A DNA stretch of 64,000 bases, from positions 124,001 to 188,000 of the forward strand of contig NZ_JAUZVY010000003.1 in the NCBI RefSeq assembly GCF_030717955.1, in the 5' to 3' direction. A program made the position numbers and the translations under genes. Of the stretch, positions 18,677 through 27,917 are shown piece by piece. Source of the stretch: Alkalimonas delamerensis. Lineage in GTDB: Bacteria > Pseudomonadota > Gammaproteobacteria > Enterobacterales > Alteromonadaceae. The notes under the pieces are model-generated. The model was not told the DNA's origin and did no database searches. It worked only from the letters and a program-made list of their open reading frames with translations. Positions within the stretch are counted from its first letter, which is position 1; every line of letters starts with the position of its first letter.

Positions 18677-18914
18677 CAGAGTATCGTTAAAACGAGCTTG
18701 TCTTAGTCTAGCATGAATGGTCCGGCATGCATGGCTTTTTGCTGCCAACGGTTGAAACGAGCGCAGGCTGACTCCATATCCTCAACCATGCTTCATGCTG
18801 GCCCGTTCACGCTTAGGCCCAAGGCTGTTGAATCGGCTATAGACATCTGCGGCATAGATGGGTAATGTCAGCCGCGGATGAAAAAATAAAATCGAATTGA
18901 ATGGTAACCACAAC

Positions 18915-21626
18915 ATGTTTGGAAAATTATTCACCAAATTGATCGGCAGTCGCAATGACCGTTTCCTGAAAAAACTGCAAAAAAAAGTCGACGACATCAA
19001 TGCGCTGGAAGCTCAGTTTGAAGCCTTATCCGATGCTGATCTCAAAGCCAAAACTGCTGAATTGAAGCAATTGGTGGCAGATGGTGCCAGTCTGGATGAT
19101 GTGCTGGTTGCAGCCTTTGCCACTGTGCGTGAGGCCAGCAAGCGGGTCTTTAAAATGCGCCACTTTGATGTGCAGCTGATCGGGGGCATGGTGTTGCATC
19201 AGGGCCGGATTGCCGAGATGCGTACCGGTGAAGGGAAAACCCTGACCGCGACCTTGCCGGCCTACCTCAATGCTTTAAGCGGCGACGCTGTTCATGTCAT
19301 TACCGTCAATGACTACCTGGCACGACGCGATGCAGCAACCAATGCTCCTTTGTTTGAGTTTCTGGGACTGACGGTCGGCGTCAATGTGCCTGGCATGCAC
19401 CCACAGGAAAAGCAGCAGGCCTATCAGGCCGACATCACCTACGGTACCAACAACGAATTTGGCTTTGATTACCTGCGGGACAACATGGCCTTCTCGGCCA
19501 AAGAGCGGGTCCAGCGCAAGCTGGCTTTTGCCATTATTGATGAAGTCGACTCCATTTTGATCGACGAAGCCCGGACGCCGTTGATCATTTCTGGCCCGGC
19601 CGAAGACAGTTCCGAGCTGTACAAGCAGATCAACTTGCTGGTGCCTAAGCTGGAGAAGCAGGAAAAAGAAGACGAGGAAGGGGTCGAAGGCGATGGCCAC
19701 TTCACCATCGACGAAAAAGCCCGTCAGGTCTATCTGACTGAGTTGGGTCAAATCCGGGTCGAAGAAATGCTGAAAGAGCATGGCCTGATCCAACCGGATG
19801 ACCACCTGTTCTCCGCCGCCAACATTACTTTATTGCACCATGTGTATGCGGCGCTGCGGGCGCACAACCTGTTCAAAAAAGATGTCGATTACGTGGTGAA
19901 AAACGGTGAGATTGTCATTGTTGACGAACACACCGGTCGTACCATGGAAGGCCGACGCTGGTCGGAAGGTTTGCACCAAGCGGTGGAAGCCAAAGAAGGC
20001 GTGAAGATCCAGAATGAAAACCAGACGCTGGCGTCCATTACCTTCCAGAATTATTTCCGTTTGTACGACAAGCTGGCCGGCATGACCGGTACTGCCGATA
20101 CCGAGGCCTTTGAGTTCCAGCAAATTTATGGTCTGGAAACCATCGTCATCCCCACCAACAAGCCGATGGTGCGTCAGGATTTGCCTGATTTGGTGTATCT
20201 GACTGCGACCGATAAATACCAGGCGATCATTGAAGACATCAAACAAAGCCGTGATGCCGGTCGTCCGGTTTTGGTGGGTACCGCCTCCATCGAAAGCTCC
20301 GAGTACCTTTCCGGTCTACTGAACAAAGGCAAAATCAAGCACCAGGTTCTGAATGCCAAGTTCCACGCCAACGAAGCGCAAATCATTGCACAGGCCGGTC
20401 AGCCGGGCACCGTGACCATTGCCACCAACATGGCGGGTCGGGGTACCGATATTGTGTTGGGCGGCAACCTGCAGGCCGAAATTGCTGCGCTGGAGAACCC
20501 AACCGAAGAGCAGCTTGCCAAACTGACCGCCGAGTGGCAACAGCGTCACGATGCGGTGATTGAAGCCGGTGGTTTGCACATCATTGCAACCGAACGTCAT
20601 GAGTCACGCCGCATCGACAACCAGCTGCGTGGTCGTTCCGGCCGTCAGGGCGATCCGGGCTCATCGCGCTTTTACCTGTCGCTGGAAGATCCACTGATGC
20701 GCATTTTCGCCTCGGATCGGATGGCCGGCATGATGCGCAAACTGGGGATGGAAGAAGGCGAGGCCATCGAACACCCCTGGGTCAGCCGCGCCATTGAAAA
20801 TGCCCAGCGCAAAGTGGAAGCCCGCAACTTCGATATTCGTAAGCAACTGCTCGAATTTGACGATGTCGCCAATGATCAGCGTAAAGTGGTTTACGAGCAG
20901 CGCAACGAGCTGATGGACAGCGAGGACATTGCGGAAACCATCCAGGTGATCCGCAGCGATGTGATGGACTCAGTCATCAGCCAGTACATTCCGCCGCAGT
21001 CGCTGGATGAGTTGTGGGATATTCCAGGGCTGGAGCAGCGGTTAAAAGCCGACTTCTCGCTGGAGCTGCCCATTGCGCAGTGGCTGGCCGATGACAACAA
21101 GCTGTACGAAGAAAAGCTGCGTGAGCGCATTCAACAAGAGGTAGAAACGGCCTATCAAGCCAAAGAGCAGCAGGTGGGGCCACAGGTGCTGCGCCAGTTC
21201 GAAAAAGCCATCATGCTGCAGAGCCTGGATACGCACTGGAAAGAGCATCTGGCTGCCATGGACCATTTGCGTCAGGCCATTAATTTGCGTGGCTATGCCC
21301 AGAAGAACCCGAAGCAAGAGTACAAGCGCGAGTCGTTCGAGCTGTTCTCCCAGATGCTGGATAACCTGAAGCTGGATGTGGTCAGCGTGTTGTGCCGGGT
21401 GCAGGTACGGGCAGCCGAAGATGTCGATGCGGTGGAAGAACAACGTCGCAAGGCCGACTCGGTGCCGCATCAGTACCAGCACGATGAAGCCGAGCAGGTG
21501 GGTGGCAGTGCGCCTGCTCAGCCGCAAGGCCCGGTGGTGCGCGATGGTGTCAAAGTCGGCCGCAACGATCCTTGCCCTTGTGGCTCGGGCAAAAAATACA
21601 AGCAGTGCCACGGCAAGCTGAGCTAA
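18915..21626 (+). CDS. secA: Preprotein translocase ATPase SecA
   Basis: Motor of the Sec pathway, pushing unfolded preproteins through SecYEG. It has 903 residues (E. coli 901). Walker A MRTGEGKTLTATLPAY near residue 102, the DEAD-type IIDEVDSILIDEARTP near residue 206, the GRSGRQGDPG helicase motif near residue 580 and the C-terminal zinc-binding tail GRNDPCPCGSGKKYKQCHG (three Cys and one His) are all present. The ATG at 18915 is preferred over a TTG at 18897. No classic SecM-like arrest peptide was seen upstream. The stop overlaps mutT by one base. Confidence 0.97.
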   Translation: MFGKLFTKLIGSRNDRFLKKLQKKVDDINALEAQFEALSDADLKAKTAELKQLVADGASLDDVLVAAFATVREASKRVFKMRHFDVQLIGGMVLHQGRIAEMRTGEGKTLTATLPAYLNALSGDAVHVITVNDYLARRDAATNAPLFEFLGLTVGVNVPGMHPQEKQQAYQADITYGTNNEFGFDYLRDNMAFSAKERVQRKLAFAIIDEVDSILIDEARTPLIISGPAEDSSELYKQINLLVPKLEKQEKEDEEGVEGDGHFTIDEKARQVYLTELGQIRVEEMLKEHGLIQPDDHLFSAANITLLHHVYAALRAHNLFKKDVDYVVKNGEIVIVDEHTGRTMEGRRWSEGLHQAVEAKEGVKIQNENQTLASITFQNYFRLYDKLAGMTGTADTEAFEFQQIYGLETIVIPTNKPMVRQDLPDLVYLTATDKYQAIIEDIKQSRDAGRPVLVGTASIESSEYLSGLLNKGKIKHQVLNAKFHANEAQIIAQAGQPGTVTIATNMAGRGTDIVLGGNLQAEIAALENPTEEQLAKLTAEWQQRHDAVIEAGGLHIIATERHESRRIDNQLRGRSGRQGDPGSSRFYLSLEDPLMRIFASDRMAGMMRKLGMEEGEAIEHPWVSRAIENAQRKVEARNFDIRKQLLEFDDVANDQRKVVYEQRNELMDSEDIAETIQVIRSDVMDSVISQYIPPQSLDELWDIPGLEQRLKADFSLELPIAQWLADDNKLYEEKLRERIQQEVETAYQAKEQQVGPQVLRQFEKAIMLQSLDTHWKEHLAAMDHLRQAINLRGYAQKNPKQEYKRESFELFSQMLDNLKLDVVSVLCRVQVRAAEDVDAVEEQRRKADSVPHQYQHDEAEQVGGSAPAQPQGPVVRDGVKVGRNDPCPCGSGKKYKQCHGKLS

Positions 21627-22051
21627 TGACAGCTGCTGTGGTCAATCAGGGGCCTGGTGCCCCTGTGCTGCATGTGGCTGTGGGCGTGATTGTACGGCAG
21701 CAGCAAGTGCTGCTGAGCTTGCGCGCCAAACATCAGCATCAGGGCGACAAGTGGGAGTTCCCGGGTGGCAAGGTGGAAGCTGGAGAAAGTGTCCAGCAGG
21801 CGCTGCACCGTGAACTGGCCGAAGAATTGGCCATTGCGGTGCAAAGTGCCCGTCCGCTGATGGAGGTACGGCATGCCTATCCGGAGCGGACGGTGCTGCT
21901 TGATATCTGGCTGGTGGATGGGTTTTCAGGCGAGCCGGCAGGACAGGAGGGGCAGCCGGTGCGCTGGTTTGCCATTGATTCCTTGCATCAACTGACCTTC
22001 CCCGATGCCAATCAAGCCATTGTCGAACGGCTGCAGCAACTTAGTCTTTAA
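21626..22051 (+). CDS. mutT: 8-oxo-dGTP diphosphatase MutT
   Basis: Nudix hydrolase that removes oxidised dGTP from the nucleotide pool and so prevents A:T to C:G transversions. It has 141 residues. The Nudix box is clear near residues 45-67 (GGKVEAGES ... RELAEELAI), preceded by KWEFPGG, which is typical for MutT. The ATG overlaps the secA stop by one base, so translation is probably coupled. The last eleven bases overlap the convergent yacG. secA-mutT-yacG adjacency is well known in this class. Confidence 0.92.
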   Translation: MTAAVVNQGPGAPVLHVAVGVIVRQQQVLLSLRAKHQHQGDKWEFPGGKVEAGESVQQALHRELAEELAIAVQSARPLMEVRHAYPERTVLLDIWLVDGFSGEPAGQEGQPVRWFAIDSLHQLTFPDANQAIVERLQQLSL

Positions 22052-22277
22052 AGAAAGCGTTGTCCTGCTCCATCATCTCTGCTTCAAGCTCTGCTAAGTA
22101 CGCCTCCCCAAGCTCGGGGTTGACCGGTGATTTATCCGGGATCCGGTGGTTTTCCGCCGCCCAGTCGCCCAAATCAATCAACTTGCAGCGCTCGCTGCAA
22201 AAGGGACGAAAAGGGGACTCGGGACTAAAGACCACCTTGCTTTGGCATACCGGGCAATCGACAGTGGGCTGCTTCAT
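22041..22277 (-). CDS. yacG: DNA gyrase inhibitor YacG
   Basis: Small zinc protein that binds GyrB and inhibits gyrase in E. coli. It has 78 residues. Zinc ligands are visible as CPVC near residue 9 and FCSERC near residue 28, followed by the conserved LIDLGDWAAENHRIP segment. The C-terminal region is acidic. It is the last gene of the minus-strand run coaE-zapD-yacG, starting 34 bases after zapD, and overlaps the end of mutT. Confidence 0.93.
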   Translation of the reverse strand: MKQPTVDCPVCQSKVVFSPESPFRPFCSERCKLIDLGDWAAENHRIPDKSPVNPELGEAYLAELEAEMMEQDNAFFKD

Positions 22278-22311
22278 TGGAAAGACTCTGCTGCTAAAAT
22301 CTACCGCAATT

Positions 22312-23070
22312 TTAACAGCAAGCTAGGGCGAATGGGATGGTTTTCTCGCTGGCCAGCCGGCCATTGGCATCGCTTAATTGCATAAAGCGAATAGCAAAAC
22401 GGTATTTGTTGCCACTGACGGTGGGGTAAACCCCAAGCGCACTGTCGTACTTCAAGCGCAACAACTCATACTGATCGGTGGTATTCTGGTAGAAACCATT
22501 CACGGCTTCCAGCTGTTGAAACTGACCCCGCTCACGGGCAAAGGTCAGCACAAAATCGATGCTTTGCCGGCTAAGCTCGATTTGATCGAGCCATTTCTGC
22601 TGACTGAGTGACTGCTCTGCCTGCGGCTGGTGACACCAATAATGCAGCTGCGGCACATCAAAGGCACAGGCCCCACCTGGCATGGCAAAGCGCTGCCGAA
22701 TGGGGGCTAAAAAGGCATCGTCTTTGAAGGGGCTGCCCAGTTTGCCACTGCGGTTCAGCTCACTTTGCAGCCGCACTGCTTTTTGCAGCATCTGCTGCAG
22801 GGCATCGTTGGATACCGAGGGGTGCTTGGACCAGGTTACCAAAGCCTGCTCACAGCGCTCAATGTCTTTCAGCAAGTCTGGTCGCACATCACTGCGTTCC
22901 AGCACATCCAGCAAGGCAAAAAAACTGGTAAAGAAAGCCTGTTGCCGGGCACTCTGGTCGGCTGCTTCCGATGCCTGGGCGTGGTACTGCACCTGACGCA
23001 GTAAATGCTCAAGCCGCAAATAGGTGCGAACTTTTTCGTTTAAAGGATGTTCATACAATACATCAGTCAT
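22312..23070 (-). CDS. zapD: Cell division protein ZapD
   Basis: Z-ring associated protein that bundles FtsZ filaments through the FtsZ C-terminal peptide (formerly YacF, DUF1342). It has 252 residues (E. coli 247). The N-terminus VLYEHPLNEKVRTYLRLEHLL is diagnostic, and the second half carries VNGFYQNTTDQYELLRLKYD, also typical. The ATG at 23070 is chosen for that N-terminus. It overlaps the end of coaE by eight bases. Confidence 0.93.
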   Translation of the reverse strand: MTDVLYEHPLNEKVRTYLRLEHLLRQVQYHAQASEAADQSARQQAFFTSFFALLDVLERSDVRPDLLKDIERCEQALVTWSKHPSVSNDALQQMLQKAVRLQSELNRSGKLGSPFKDDAFLAPIRQRFAMPGGACAFDVPQLHYWCHQPQAEQSLSQQKWLDQIELSRQSIDFVLTFARERGQFQQLEAVNGFYQNTTDQYELLRLKYDSALGVYPTVSGNKYRFAIRFMQLSDANGRLASEKTIPFALACC

Positions 23071-23716
23071 GGTGCTTGGTGGTACCCTTGGCTTTGTCTG
23101 CTGCCAGCGCCAGATAGCGCTGATGCAGTTGTGCGACCTGTGCTTCAATCTGCGCCGGCTCTGCACTGTTATCGATCACGTCGTCGGCTGCCGCCAAGCG
23201 CTCTTCGCGGCTGACTTGAGCTGTCATAATGGCGGCTACTTGTTGTTCAGACCCGCCATCGCGCAGTAAAGTTCGTTGCAGTTGCAGCCTTTGTGGAACA
23301 TCCACCACCAGCAGCCGGTCAACCCGGCTTTGCAGTTGGTTTTCCAGCAGCAAGGGCGCCACCATCAAGACATAAGGCGAGCGCGCTCTGGCCAGCTGCT
23401 GCTGCATTTGCTGGCGGATGATTGGGTGCAGCAACTGATTCAACCAGGCTTTGTCGTCGGGTTGGCTAAAGACCCGTTGCCGCAGCGCGGCGCGGTCCAG
23501 TTGGCGGTCGGGTTGCAAGATGCCGGTGCCAAAGTGGGCGACAATCTGTTGCCAGGCAGGACTATCGGGTTGAACGACCTGGCGGGCCACGACATCGGCA
23601 TCAACCTGTTCAATGCCCAGGGCCGCAAAAGCTTCGGCCACGGTGCTTTTACCTGAGCCAATACCGCCGGTCAGGCCCACAACCAAAGCTGGGATGGTGC
23701 TGGCCGTGTTCGCCAT
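23063..23716 (-). CDS. coaE: Dephospho-CoA kinase CoaE
   Basis: Last enzyme of coenzyme A synthesis, phosphorylating the 3' hydroxyl of dephospho-CoA. It has 217 residues. The P-loop GLTGGIGSGKSTV is near residue 15, followed by VDADVVARQVV and the ARSPYVLMVAPLLLENQ lid-side motif. The ATG at 23716 shares its A with the pilD stop (TGATG) and gives the normal length; an upstream ATG at 23911 would lie wholly inside pilD. Linkage of coaE to pilD is standard in pilus-bearing gammaproteobacteria. Confidence 0.94.
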   Translation of the reverse strand: MANTASTIPALVVGLTGGIGSGKSTVAEAFAALGIEQVDADVVARQVVQPDSPAWQQIVAHFGTGILQPDRQLDRAALRQRVFSQPDDKAWLNQLLHPIIRQQMQQQLARARSPYVLMVAPLLLENQLQSRVDRLLVVDVPQRLQLQRTLLRDGGSEQQVAAIMTAQVSREERLAAADDVIDNSAEPAQIEAQVAQLHQRYLALAADKAKGTTKHHD

Positions 23717-24594
23717 CACAGAGCCAGAACACCCAAGTACCACTGCGTCAGGGCATTGCCCCACAGCATGGCAATCAGGCCGGCAATGGCAATGTAGGGG
23801 CCGAAGGGAATGGGCGTGCTTTTGCCTTTGCCTTGCAGCAGCAGCAACAGTGAGCCCAGTACGGCACCCACAGCGGATGAGAGCAAAATAATCAGCGGCA
23901 ACTGCTGCCAACCCAGCAGAGCACCAAAGACGGCCAGCAGCTTAAAGTCGCCATAGCCCATGCCTTCCTTGCCGGTCAGCAGTTTAAAGGCCCAGTACAC
24001 CGACCAGAGGCTGAGATAGCCAGCAGCTGCACCCAGTATGGCATCGGCCGGGCTCGGCCCTGCCGGCGTTAAGCTAAACAGCAGAGCCAGCCACAGCAGC
24101 GGCAGGGTAATTTGATCCGGCAGCAACATGGTATCCAGATCAATAAAACTCAAAGCAATGATGGCCCAAAGCACCAGCAAATAAACCAGGGTGGTTAAAC
24201 CTGGCCCAAAACGCCAGGCCAGCAGCACAGACAGCAAAGCGGTCAGTGTTTCGACCAAGGGGTAGCGGGCGCTGATGCTGGTGCCACAGTGGCGGCAACG
24301 GCCTTTCAGCCAAAGCCAGCTTAGCACCGGGATGTTGTCCCAGGCAGCAATGGGGGTTTGGCAACTGGGGCAAGCCGAGCGGGGCACCGCCAGGTTAAAA
24401 CGTGGCTGGGCAGCCGCTGCCTGGTCGGGTTGAAAATAGGCCTGATAATCCTGCTGCCAGCTTAGCTCCATCATTTTTGGCAGCCGGTAAATCACCACAT
24501 TTAAAAAGCTGCCAACAAAAAGGCCCAGCAGCAGCACCAGACTGTAAAAAAACCAGGGCGCTTGTTCCAGCACTAAAATAAGGTTGCTCATCAT
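23716..24594 (-). CDS. pilD: Prepilin peptidase/N-methylase PilD
   Basis: Inner membrane aspartic peptidase that cleaves and N-methylates type IV prepilins and type II secretion pseudopilins. It has 292 residues. The cytoplasmic zinc domain has CPSC at residues 75-78 and CRHC at 100-103. The peptidase aspartates lie in SFIDLDTMLLPDQ and in GMGYGDFKLL (the GxGD motif). Around eight membrane segments are present. The substrate in this window is PilA (30346-30735). It starts one base inside the pilC stop. Confidence 0.95.
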   Translation of the reverse strand: MMSNLILVLEQAPWFFYSLVLLLGLFVGSFLNVVIYRLPKMMELSWQQDYQAYFQPDQAAAAQPRFNLAVPRSACPSCQTPIAAWDNIPVLSWLWLKGRCRHCGTSISARYPLVETLTALLSVLLAWRFGPGLTTLVYLLVLWAIIALSFIDLDTMLLPDQITLPLLWLALLFSLTPAGPSPADAILGAAAGYLSLWSVYWAFKLLTGKEGMGYGDFKLLAVFGALLGWQQLPLIILLSSAVGAVLGSLLLLLQGKGKSTPIPFGPYIAIAGLIAMLWGNALTQWYLGVLAL

Positions 24595-25826
24595 TAACCT
24601 ACGATATCCCCAAGCTGGAAGATAGGCAGGTACATGGCAATGATTAAACCGCCAATGACGACCCCAAGCACCGCCATGATCATCGGTTCCAGCAAGGCGG
24701 TCAGGCCATCGACCGCATCGTCGACCTCCTGCTCATAGATGTTGGCGACCTTGGTCAGCATGCCATCGAGCGCGCCGGACTCTTCGCCAATGGCGACCAT
24801 TTGCACCACCATTTCCGGAAATTGCTTGGTGTTTTTCATCGCATGCTGCATCTGGTTACCGGCGGTGACTTCATCGCGGATTTCCAAAATGGCGTTGCGG
24901 TAAATTTCATTGCCGGAGGCACCGGCAGCCGATTCCAGCGCATCAATCAGCGGCACACCGGCGGCAAAGGTGGTGGACAAAGTGCGGGCGAAGCGGGCCA
25001 CGGCGGCTTTGTTTAAAATGCCACCAAAGACCGGCGCTTTCAGCAGCATGGCATCCATGGCGGTACGGGCTTTCAAATTTTTGGTGTAAGCCTGTTTGGT
25101 GAGGTAGCCGGCGACCAACAGCACACCCAGCACCACCCACCAGTAAGCCTGCATCAACTCGGAGATGCCCAGCACAAACAAGGTGAAGGCCGGTAGCTCA
25201 GCGCCAAAGCCGGCAAAGATTTCGGCAAATTGCGGTACCACAAAGATCAGCAAAATCGAGGTGACAATGGCGGCAACCACCAGCACGGCAATGGGGTAGA
25301 ACATGGCCTTTTTAATTTTCGATTTCAGTGCTTCGGCTTTTTCTTTGTAGATGGCAATGCGGTCAAAGATGGCATCGAGGGCACCGGACTGCTCACCGGA
25401 CTTGACCAAATCGCAGTACAGCTCGTCAAAGTGTTTCGGGTGTTCGCGCAGCACTTCCGATAAGGGCAAACCGGCCTGCACCTTGACCGAAATTTTTTGC
25501 ATCAGGGTACGCAAGTTGGCTTTATCGGCGCCACTGGCAATTAAGTCAATGGTTTGCACCAGCGGGACGCCTGCACCCAACATGGTGGCAATTTGTCGGG
25601 TGACCACAGCAATATCGGCAGCAGTAACCTTTTTTTCCATGTTAATCAGTGGCTTTGGCTTGCGCTTAACCTGGGATGGGGTAATGCCTTGCTGGCGTAA
25701 CAAAGCTTTGACCTCCTGGATGGAGCCACCTTTGAGCTCGCCATCGGCTTTTTTGCCGCGGCGATTCAAACCTTTCCAGCTGTAGGTTTCAAGCTCTTTG
25801 ATTTTGTATTTTTGGGCCTGAGCCAT
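24594..25826 (-). CDS. pilC: Type IV pilus platform protein PilC
   Basis: Inner membrane platform on which the PilB motor assembles pilin. It has 410 residues. Two repeated T2SSF domains are visible (about residues 75-195 and 275-400) with membrane segments near residues 170-195, 220-245 and 380-405. The motifs GVPLVQTIDLI and GVPLIDALESAAG mark equivalent positions of the two repeats. The ATG at 25826 (MAQAQKYKIKELE) was chosen over one at 25856 because it is a family-like start. Confidence 0.94.
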   Translation of the reverse strand: MAQAQKYKIKELETYSWKGLNRRGKKADGELKGGSIQEVKALLRQQGITPSQVKRKPKPLINMEKKVTAADIAVVTRQIATMLGAGVPLVQTIDLIASGADKANLRTLMQKISVKVQAGLPLSEVLREHPKHFDELYCDLVKSGEQSGALDAIFDRIAIYKEKAEALKSKIKKAMFYPIAVLVVAAIVTSILLIFVVPQFAEIFAGFGAELPAFTLFVLGISELMQAYWWVVLGVLLVAGYLTKQAYTKNLKARTAMDAMLLKAPVFGGILNKAAVARFARTLSTTFAAGVPLIDALESAAGASGNEIYRNAILEIRDEVTAGNQMQHAMKNTKQFPEMVVQMVAIGEESGALDGMLTKVANIYEQEVDDAVDGLTALLEPMIMAVLGVVIGGLIIAMYLPIFQLGDIVG

Positions 25827-25899
25827 GGTCTGTATCCTATGTGAGTTGCACAGCACCGGTAGTGTGCATGCAACGTAATCTTAGCTTTTTAACCGTGTC

Positions 25900-25955
25900 A
25901 TTCAGCATTCAGTATTAAACACTCAACACTCAACATTCAACATTCAACATTCAAC
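25900..25955. repeat. Tandem heptamer repeat between pilB and pilC
   Basis: Eight consecutive 7-base units of the form ATTCAAC (plus strand; GTTGAAT on the coding strand): ATTCAGC, ATTCAGT, ATTAAAC, ACTCAAC, ACTCAAC, ATTCAAC, ATTCAAC, ATTCAAC. The three units nearest pilB are identical, and divergence increases toward pilC. The tract touches the pilB stop codon and ends about 70 bases before the pilC start. Confidence 0.9.
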
Positions 25956-27649
25956 TACCCTTTGGTCACCCGATTGATCTCGGCCAGGCTGGTAAGGCCA
26001 GCCGCGGCTTTAATCAGACCAGATTGCCGCAAATTGTTCACCCCTTCGCGCTGTGCTTGCTGCGCGATATCCAGCGAGGTGCCACCTTCCATAATGGTTT
26101 CAGCCATGCTGGGGCTGACCGGCATCACCTCGTACACCCCGACCCGGCCTTTGTAGCCATTGGTGCAGTGATCGCAACCAACGGGTTTGAACAAAGTGAT
26201 CCCGGCACTGATTTGCTCTTCGCTAAAGCCCTGTTGCAGCAACTCGGCCTGTGGCAGCTTTTCCTCGACTTTGCAGTGACCACAAAGACGACGGGCCAGC
26301 CGCTGCGCGATGATCAGACTGACCGAGCTGGCGACGTTGTAGGCGGGCACGCCCATATTGAGCAAGCGGGTCAGGGTTTCCGGCGCCGAGTTGGTGTGCA
26401 GAGTCGACAACACCAGGTGGCCGGTTTGCGCCGCCTTGATGGCGATTTCGGCGGTTTCCAGATCACGAATCTCCCCCACCATGATCACATCGGGGTCTTG
26501 CCGCAAAAAAGCTTTCAGAGCAGAAGGGAAGGTCAGGCCAGCTCTGGGGTTGACCTGCACCTGGTTGATGCCCGGCAGGTTGATTTCGACCGGATCTTCC
26601 GCGGTGGAAATATTGCACCCCTCGGTATTGAGGATATTCAGGCCGGTGTACAAGGACACGGTTTTACCGCTGCCGGTTGGGCCTGTCACCAGAATCATGC
26701 CCTGAGGCTGCGCCAGTGCATCCATGTAGAGCTTTTTCTGCGCTTCTTCGTAGCCCAGAATATCAATGCCCAGCATGGCGCTGTCAGAGTCTAAGATCCG
26801 CATCACCACTTTTTCGCCCCAAATGGTGGGCAGGGTACTGACTCGGAAGTCGATGGACTTTTTGCCGGATATCTTCAGCTTAATACGGCCATCTTGCGGT
26901 ACCCGCTTTTCAGCAATATCGAGTCGCGACATGACTTTCAAGCGGGCTGATAAGCGATTGGCCAGTGCAATGGGCGGGGAAGCCACTTCGTGCAAGATGC
27001 CGTCAATCCGAAAGCGGATGCGGTACATTTTTTCATAGGGTTCAAAGTGCAAGTCGGAGGCGCCTTTGCGAATGGCATCCAGCAGCATTTTGTTGATAAA
27101 AGCAATAATCGGCTGATCGTCTTTATCGGGTTGGACGGCTGCATCATCCTCGTCGTCGTCTTCTTCGGTGCTGAGTGCGCTGAGATCCCAGTCGCCATCA
27201 CCCGTATCCATGCCGCTGTCAAACACCTTGTCAATCAACTGCTTGAGCTGATCATATTCCACTACCACCAGCTCGGCATGCAGGCCGGTGTTGAACTCGA
27301 AATCCTCGATGGGAGCGATGTTGGTTGGATCGGCCACCGCCAGGTGCAAACTGCGACCGGCCCGTGACAATGGCATGATCTGATGCTTGCGCACCAATTT
27401 TTCGTTGCGAAGCTCTTTCGGAATGCTGTTCAGATCAAAGAAACTCAAATCAAAGCGGGCGTGGTGAGTTAAGGTAGCGGCCTGCTCAGACAGCTCGCGC
27501 GAGGAAATCAGTTTTTCCTGCACCAGAAACTCGGGCAGGCTTTTGTACTGCCCACCGCGGCGGCCCAGCAATTCAGTGGCTGCAGTGGCGTTAATCAGCC
27601 CTTGCTGAACTAAGCGTTTAAAAAGTGAAGAGTTTGCGTTAACCGCCAT
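25955..27649 (-). CDS. pilB: Type IV pilus assembly ATPase PilB
   Basis: Cytoplasmic hexameric ATPase powering pilus extension. It has 564 residues. The N-terminal MshEN/GSPII_E domain (about 1-150) is followed by the ATPase domain. Walker A is VTGPTGSGKTVSLYTG near residue 322. The Asp box and Walker B (LRQDPDVIMVGEIRDLETAE) and the His box (GHLVLSTLHTN) are intact. A zinc-binding tetracysteine is formed by CGHC and GCDHC near residues 460-500. An acidic insert (TEEDDDEDDAAVQPDKDD) near residue 162 is a linker. It precedes pilC, separated by the heptamer tract. Confidence 0.95.
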   Translation of the reverse strand: MAVNANSSLFKRLVQQGLINATAATELLGRRGGQYKSLPEFLVQEKLISSRELSEQAATLTHHARFDLSFFDLNSIPKELRNEKLVRKHQIMPLSRAGRSLHLAVADPTNIAPIEDFEFNTGLHAELVVVEYDQLKQLIDKVFDSGMDTGDGDWDLSALSTEEDDDEDDAAVQPDKDDQPIIAFINKMLLDAIRKGASDLHFEPYEKMYRIRFRIDGILHEVASPPIALANRLSARLKVMSRLDIAEKRVPQDGRIKLKISGKKSIDFRVSTLPTIWGEKVVMRILDSDSAMLGIDILGYEEAQKKLYMDALAQPQGMILVTGPTGSGKTVSLYTGLNILNTEGCNISTAEDPVEINLPGINQVQVNPRAGLTFPSALKAFLRQDPDVIMVGEIRDLETAEIAIKAAQTGHLVLSTLHTNSAPETLTRLLNMGVPAYNVASSVSLIIAQRLARRLCGHCKVEEKLPQAELLQQGFSEEQISAGITLFKPVGCDHCTNGYKGRVGVYEVMPVSPSMAETIMEGGTSLDIAQQAQREGVNNLRQSGLIKAAAGLTSLAEINRVTKG

Positions 27650-27917
27650 AATTTAGATAACCAGGATGAACCCGCCGTTGATAGTTTTGATTATGCCAAT
27701 ATTCGTTGTTTATTCAAGTTTTTAGTGTCACAAGCTCCCATGTGCAAACAAACTGAACTTTGCAGCAAGCATAGCCATCGGTAGCAAGGTGCGCTTTGTT
27801 AAGCGTAGTCGAATTTGTTAATAGATCGAGGCTGGGCTCTGCCCGCGATCCAGAGGGGCAGGTCAGCAAAGTAGGCAGGGTGAGCCAGAGCGGCTTTAAA
27901 CGCTCTGGCGGATGAAC
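27650..27917. other. Intergenic region, pilB start to metY end
   Basis: This 268-base stretch holds the upstream region of pilB (minus strand) and the 3' region of metY. A stem CCAGAGCG/CGCTCTGG at 27885-27908 lies just after the metY stop, but it lacks a T run on the minus strand, so it is at best a weak terminator. I see no gene. Confidence 0.5.

Noticed and set aside
25827..25954. attC or integron-like site between pilB and pilC
   Set aside because: The sequence is a simple heptamer tandem repeat without the conserved core sites or an integrase nearby.
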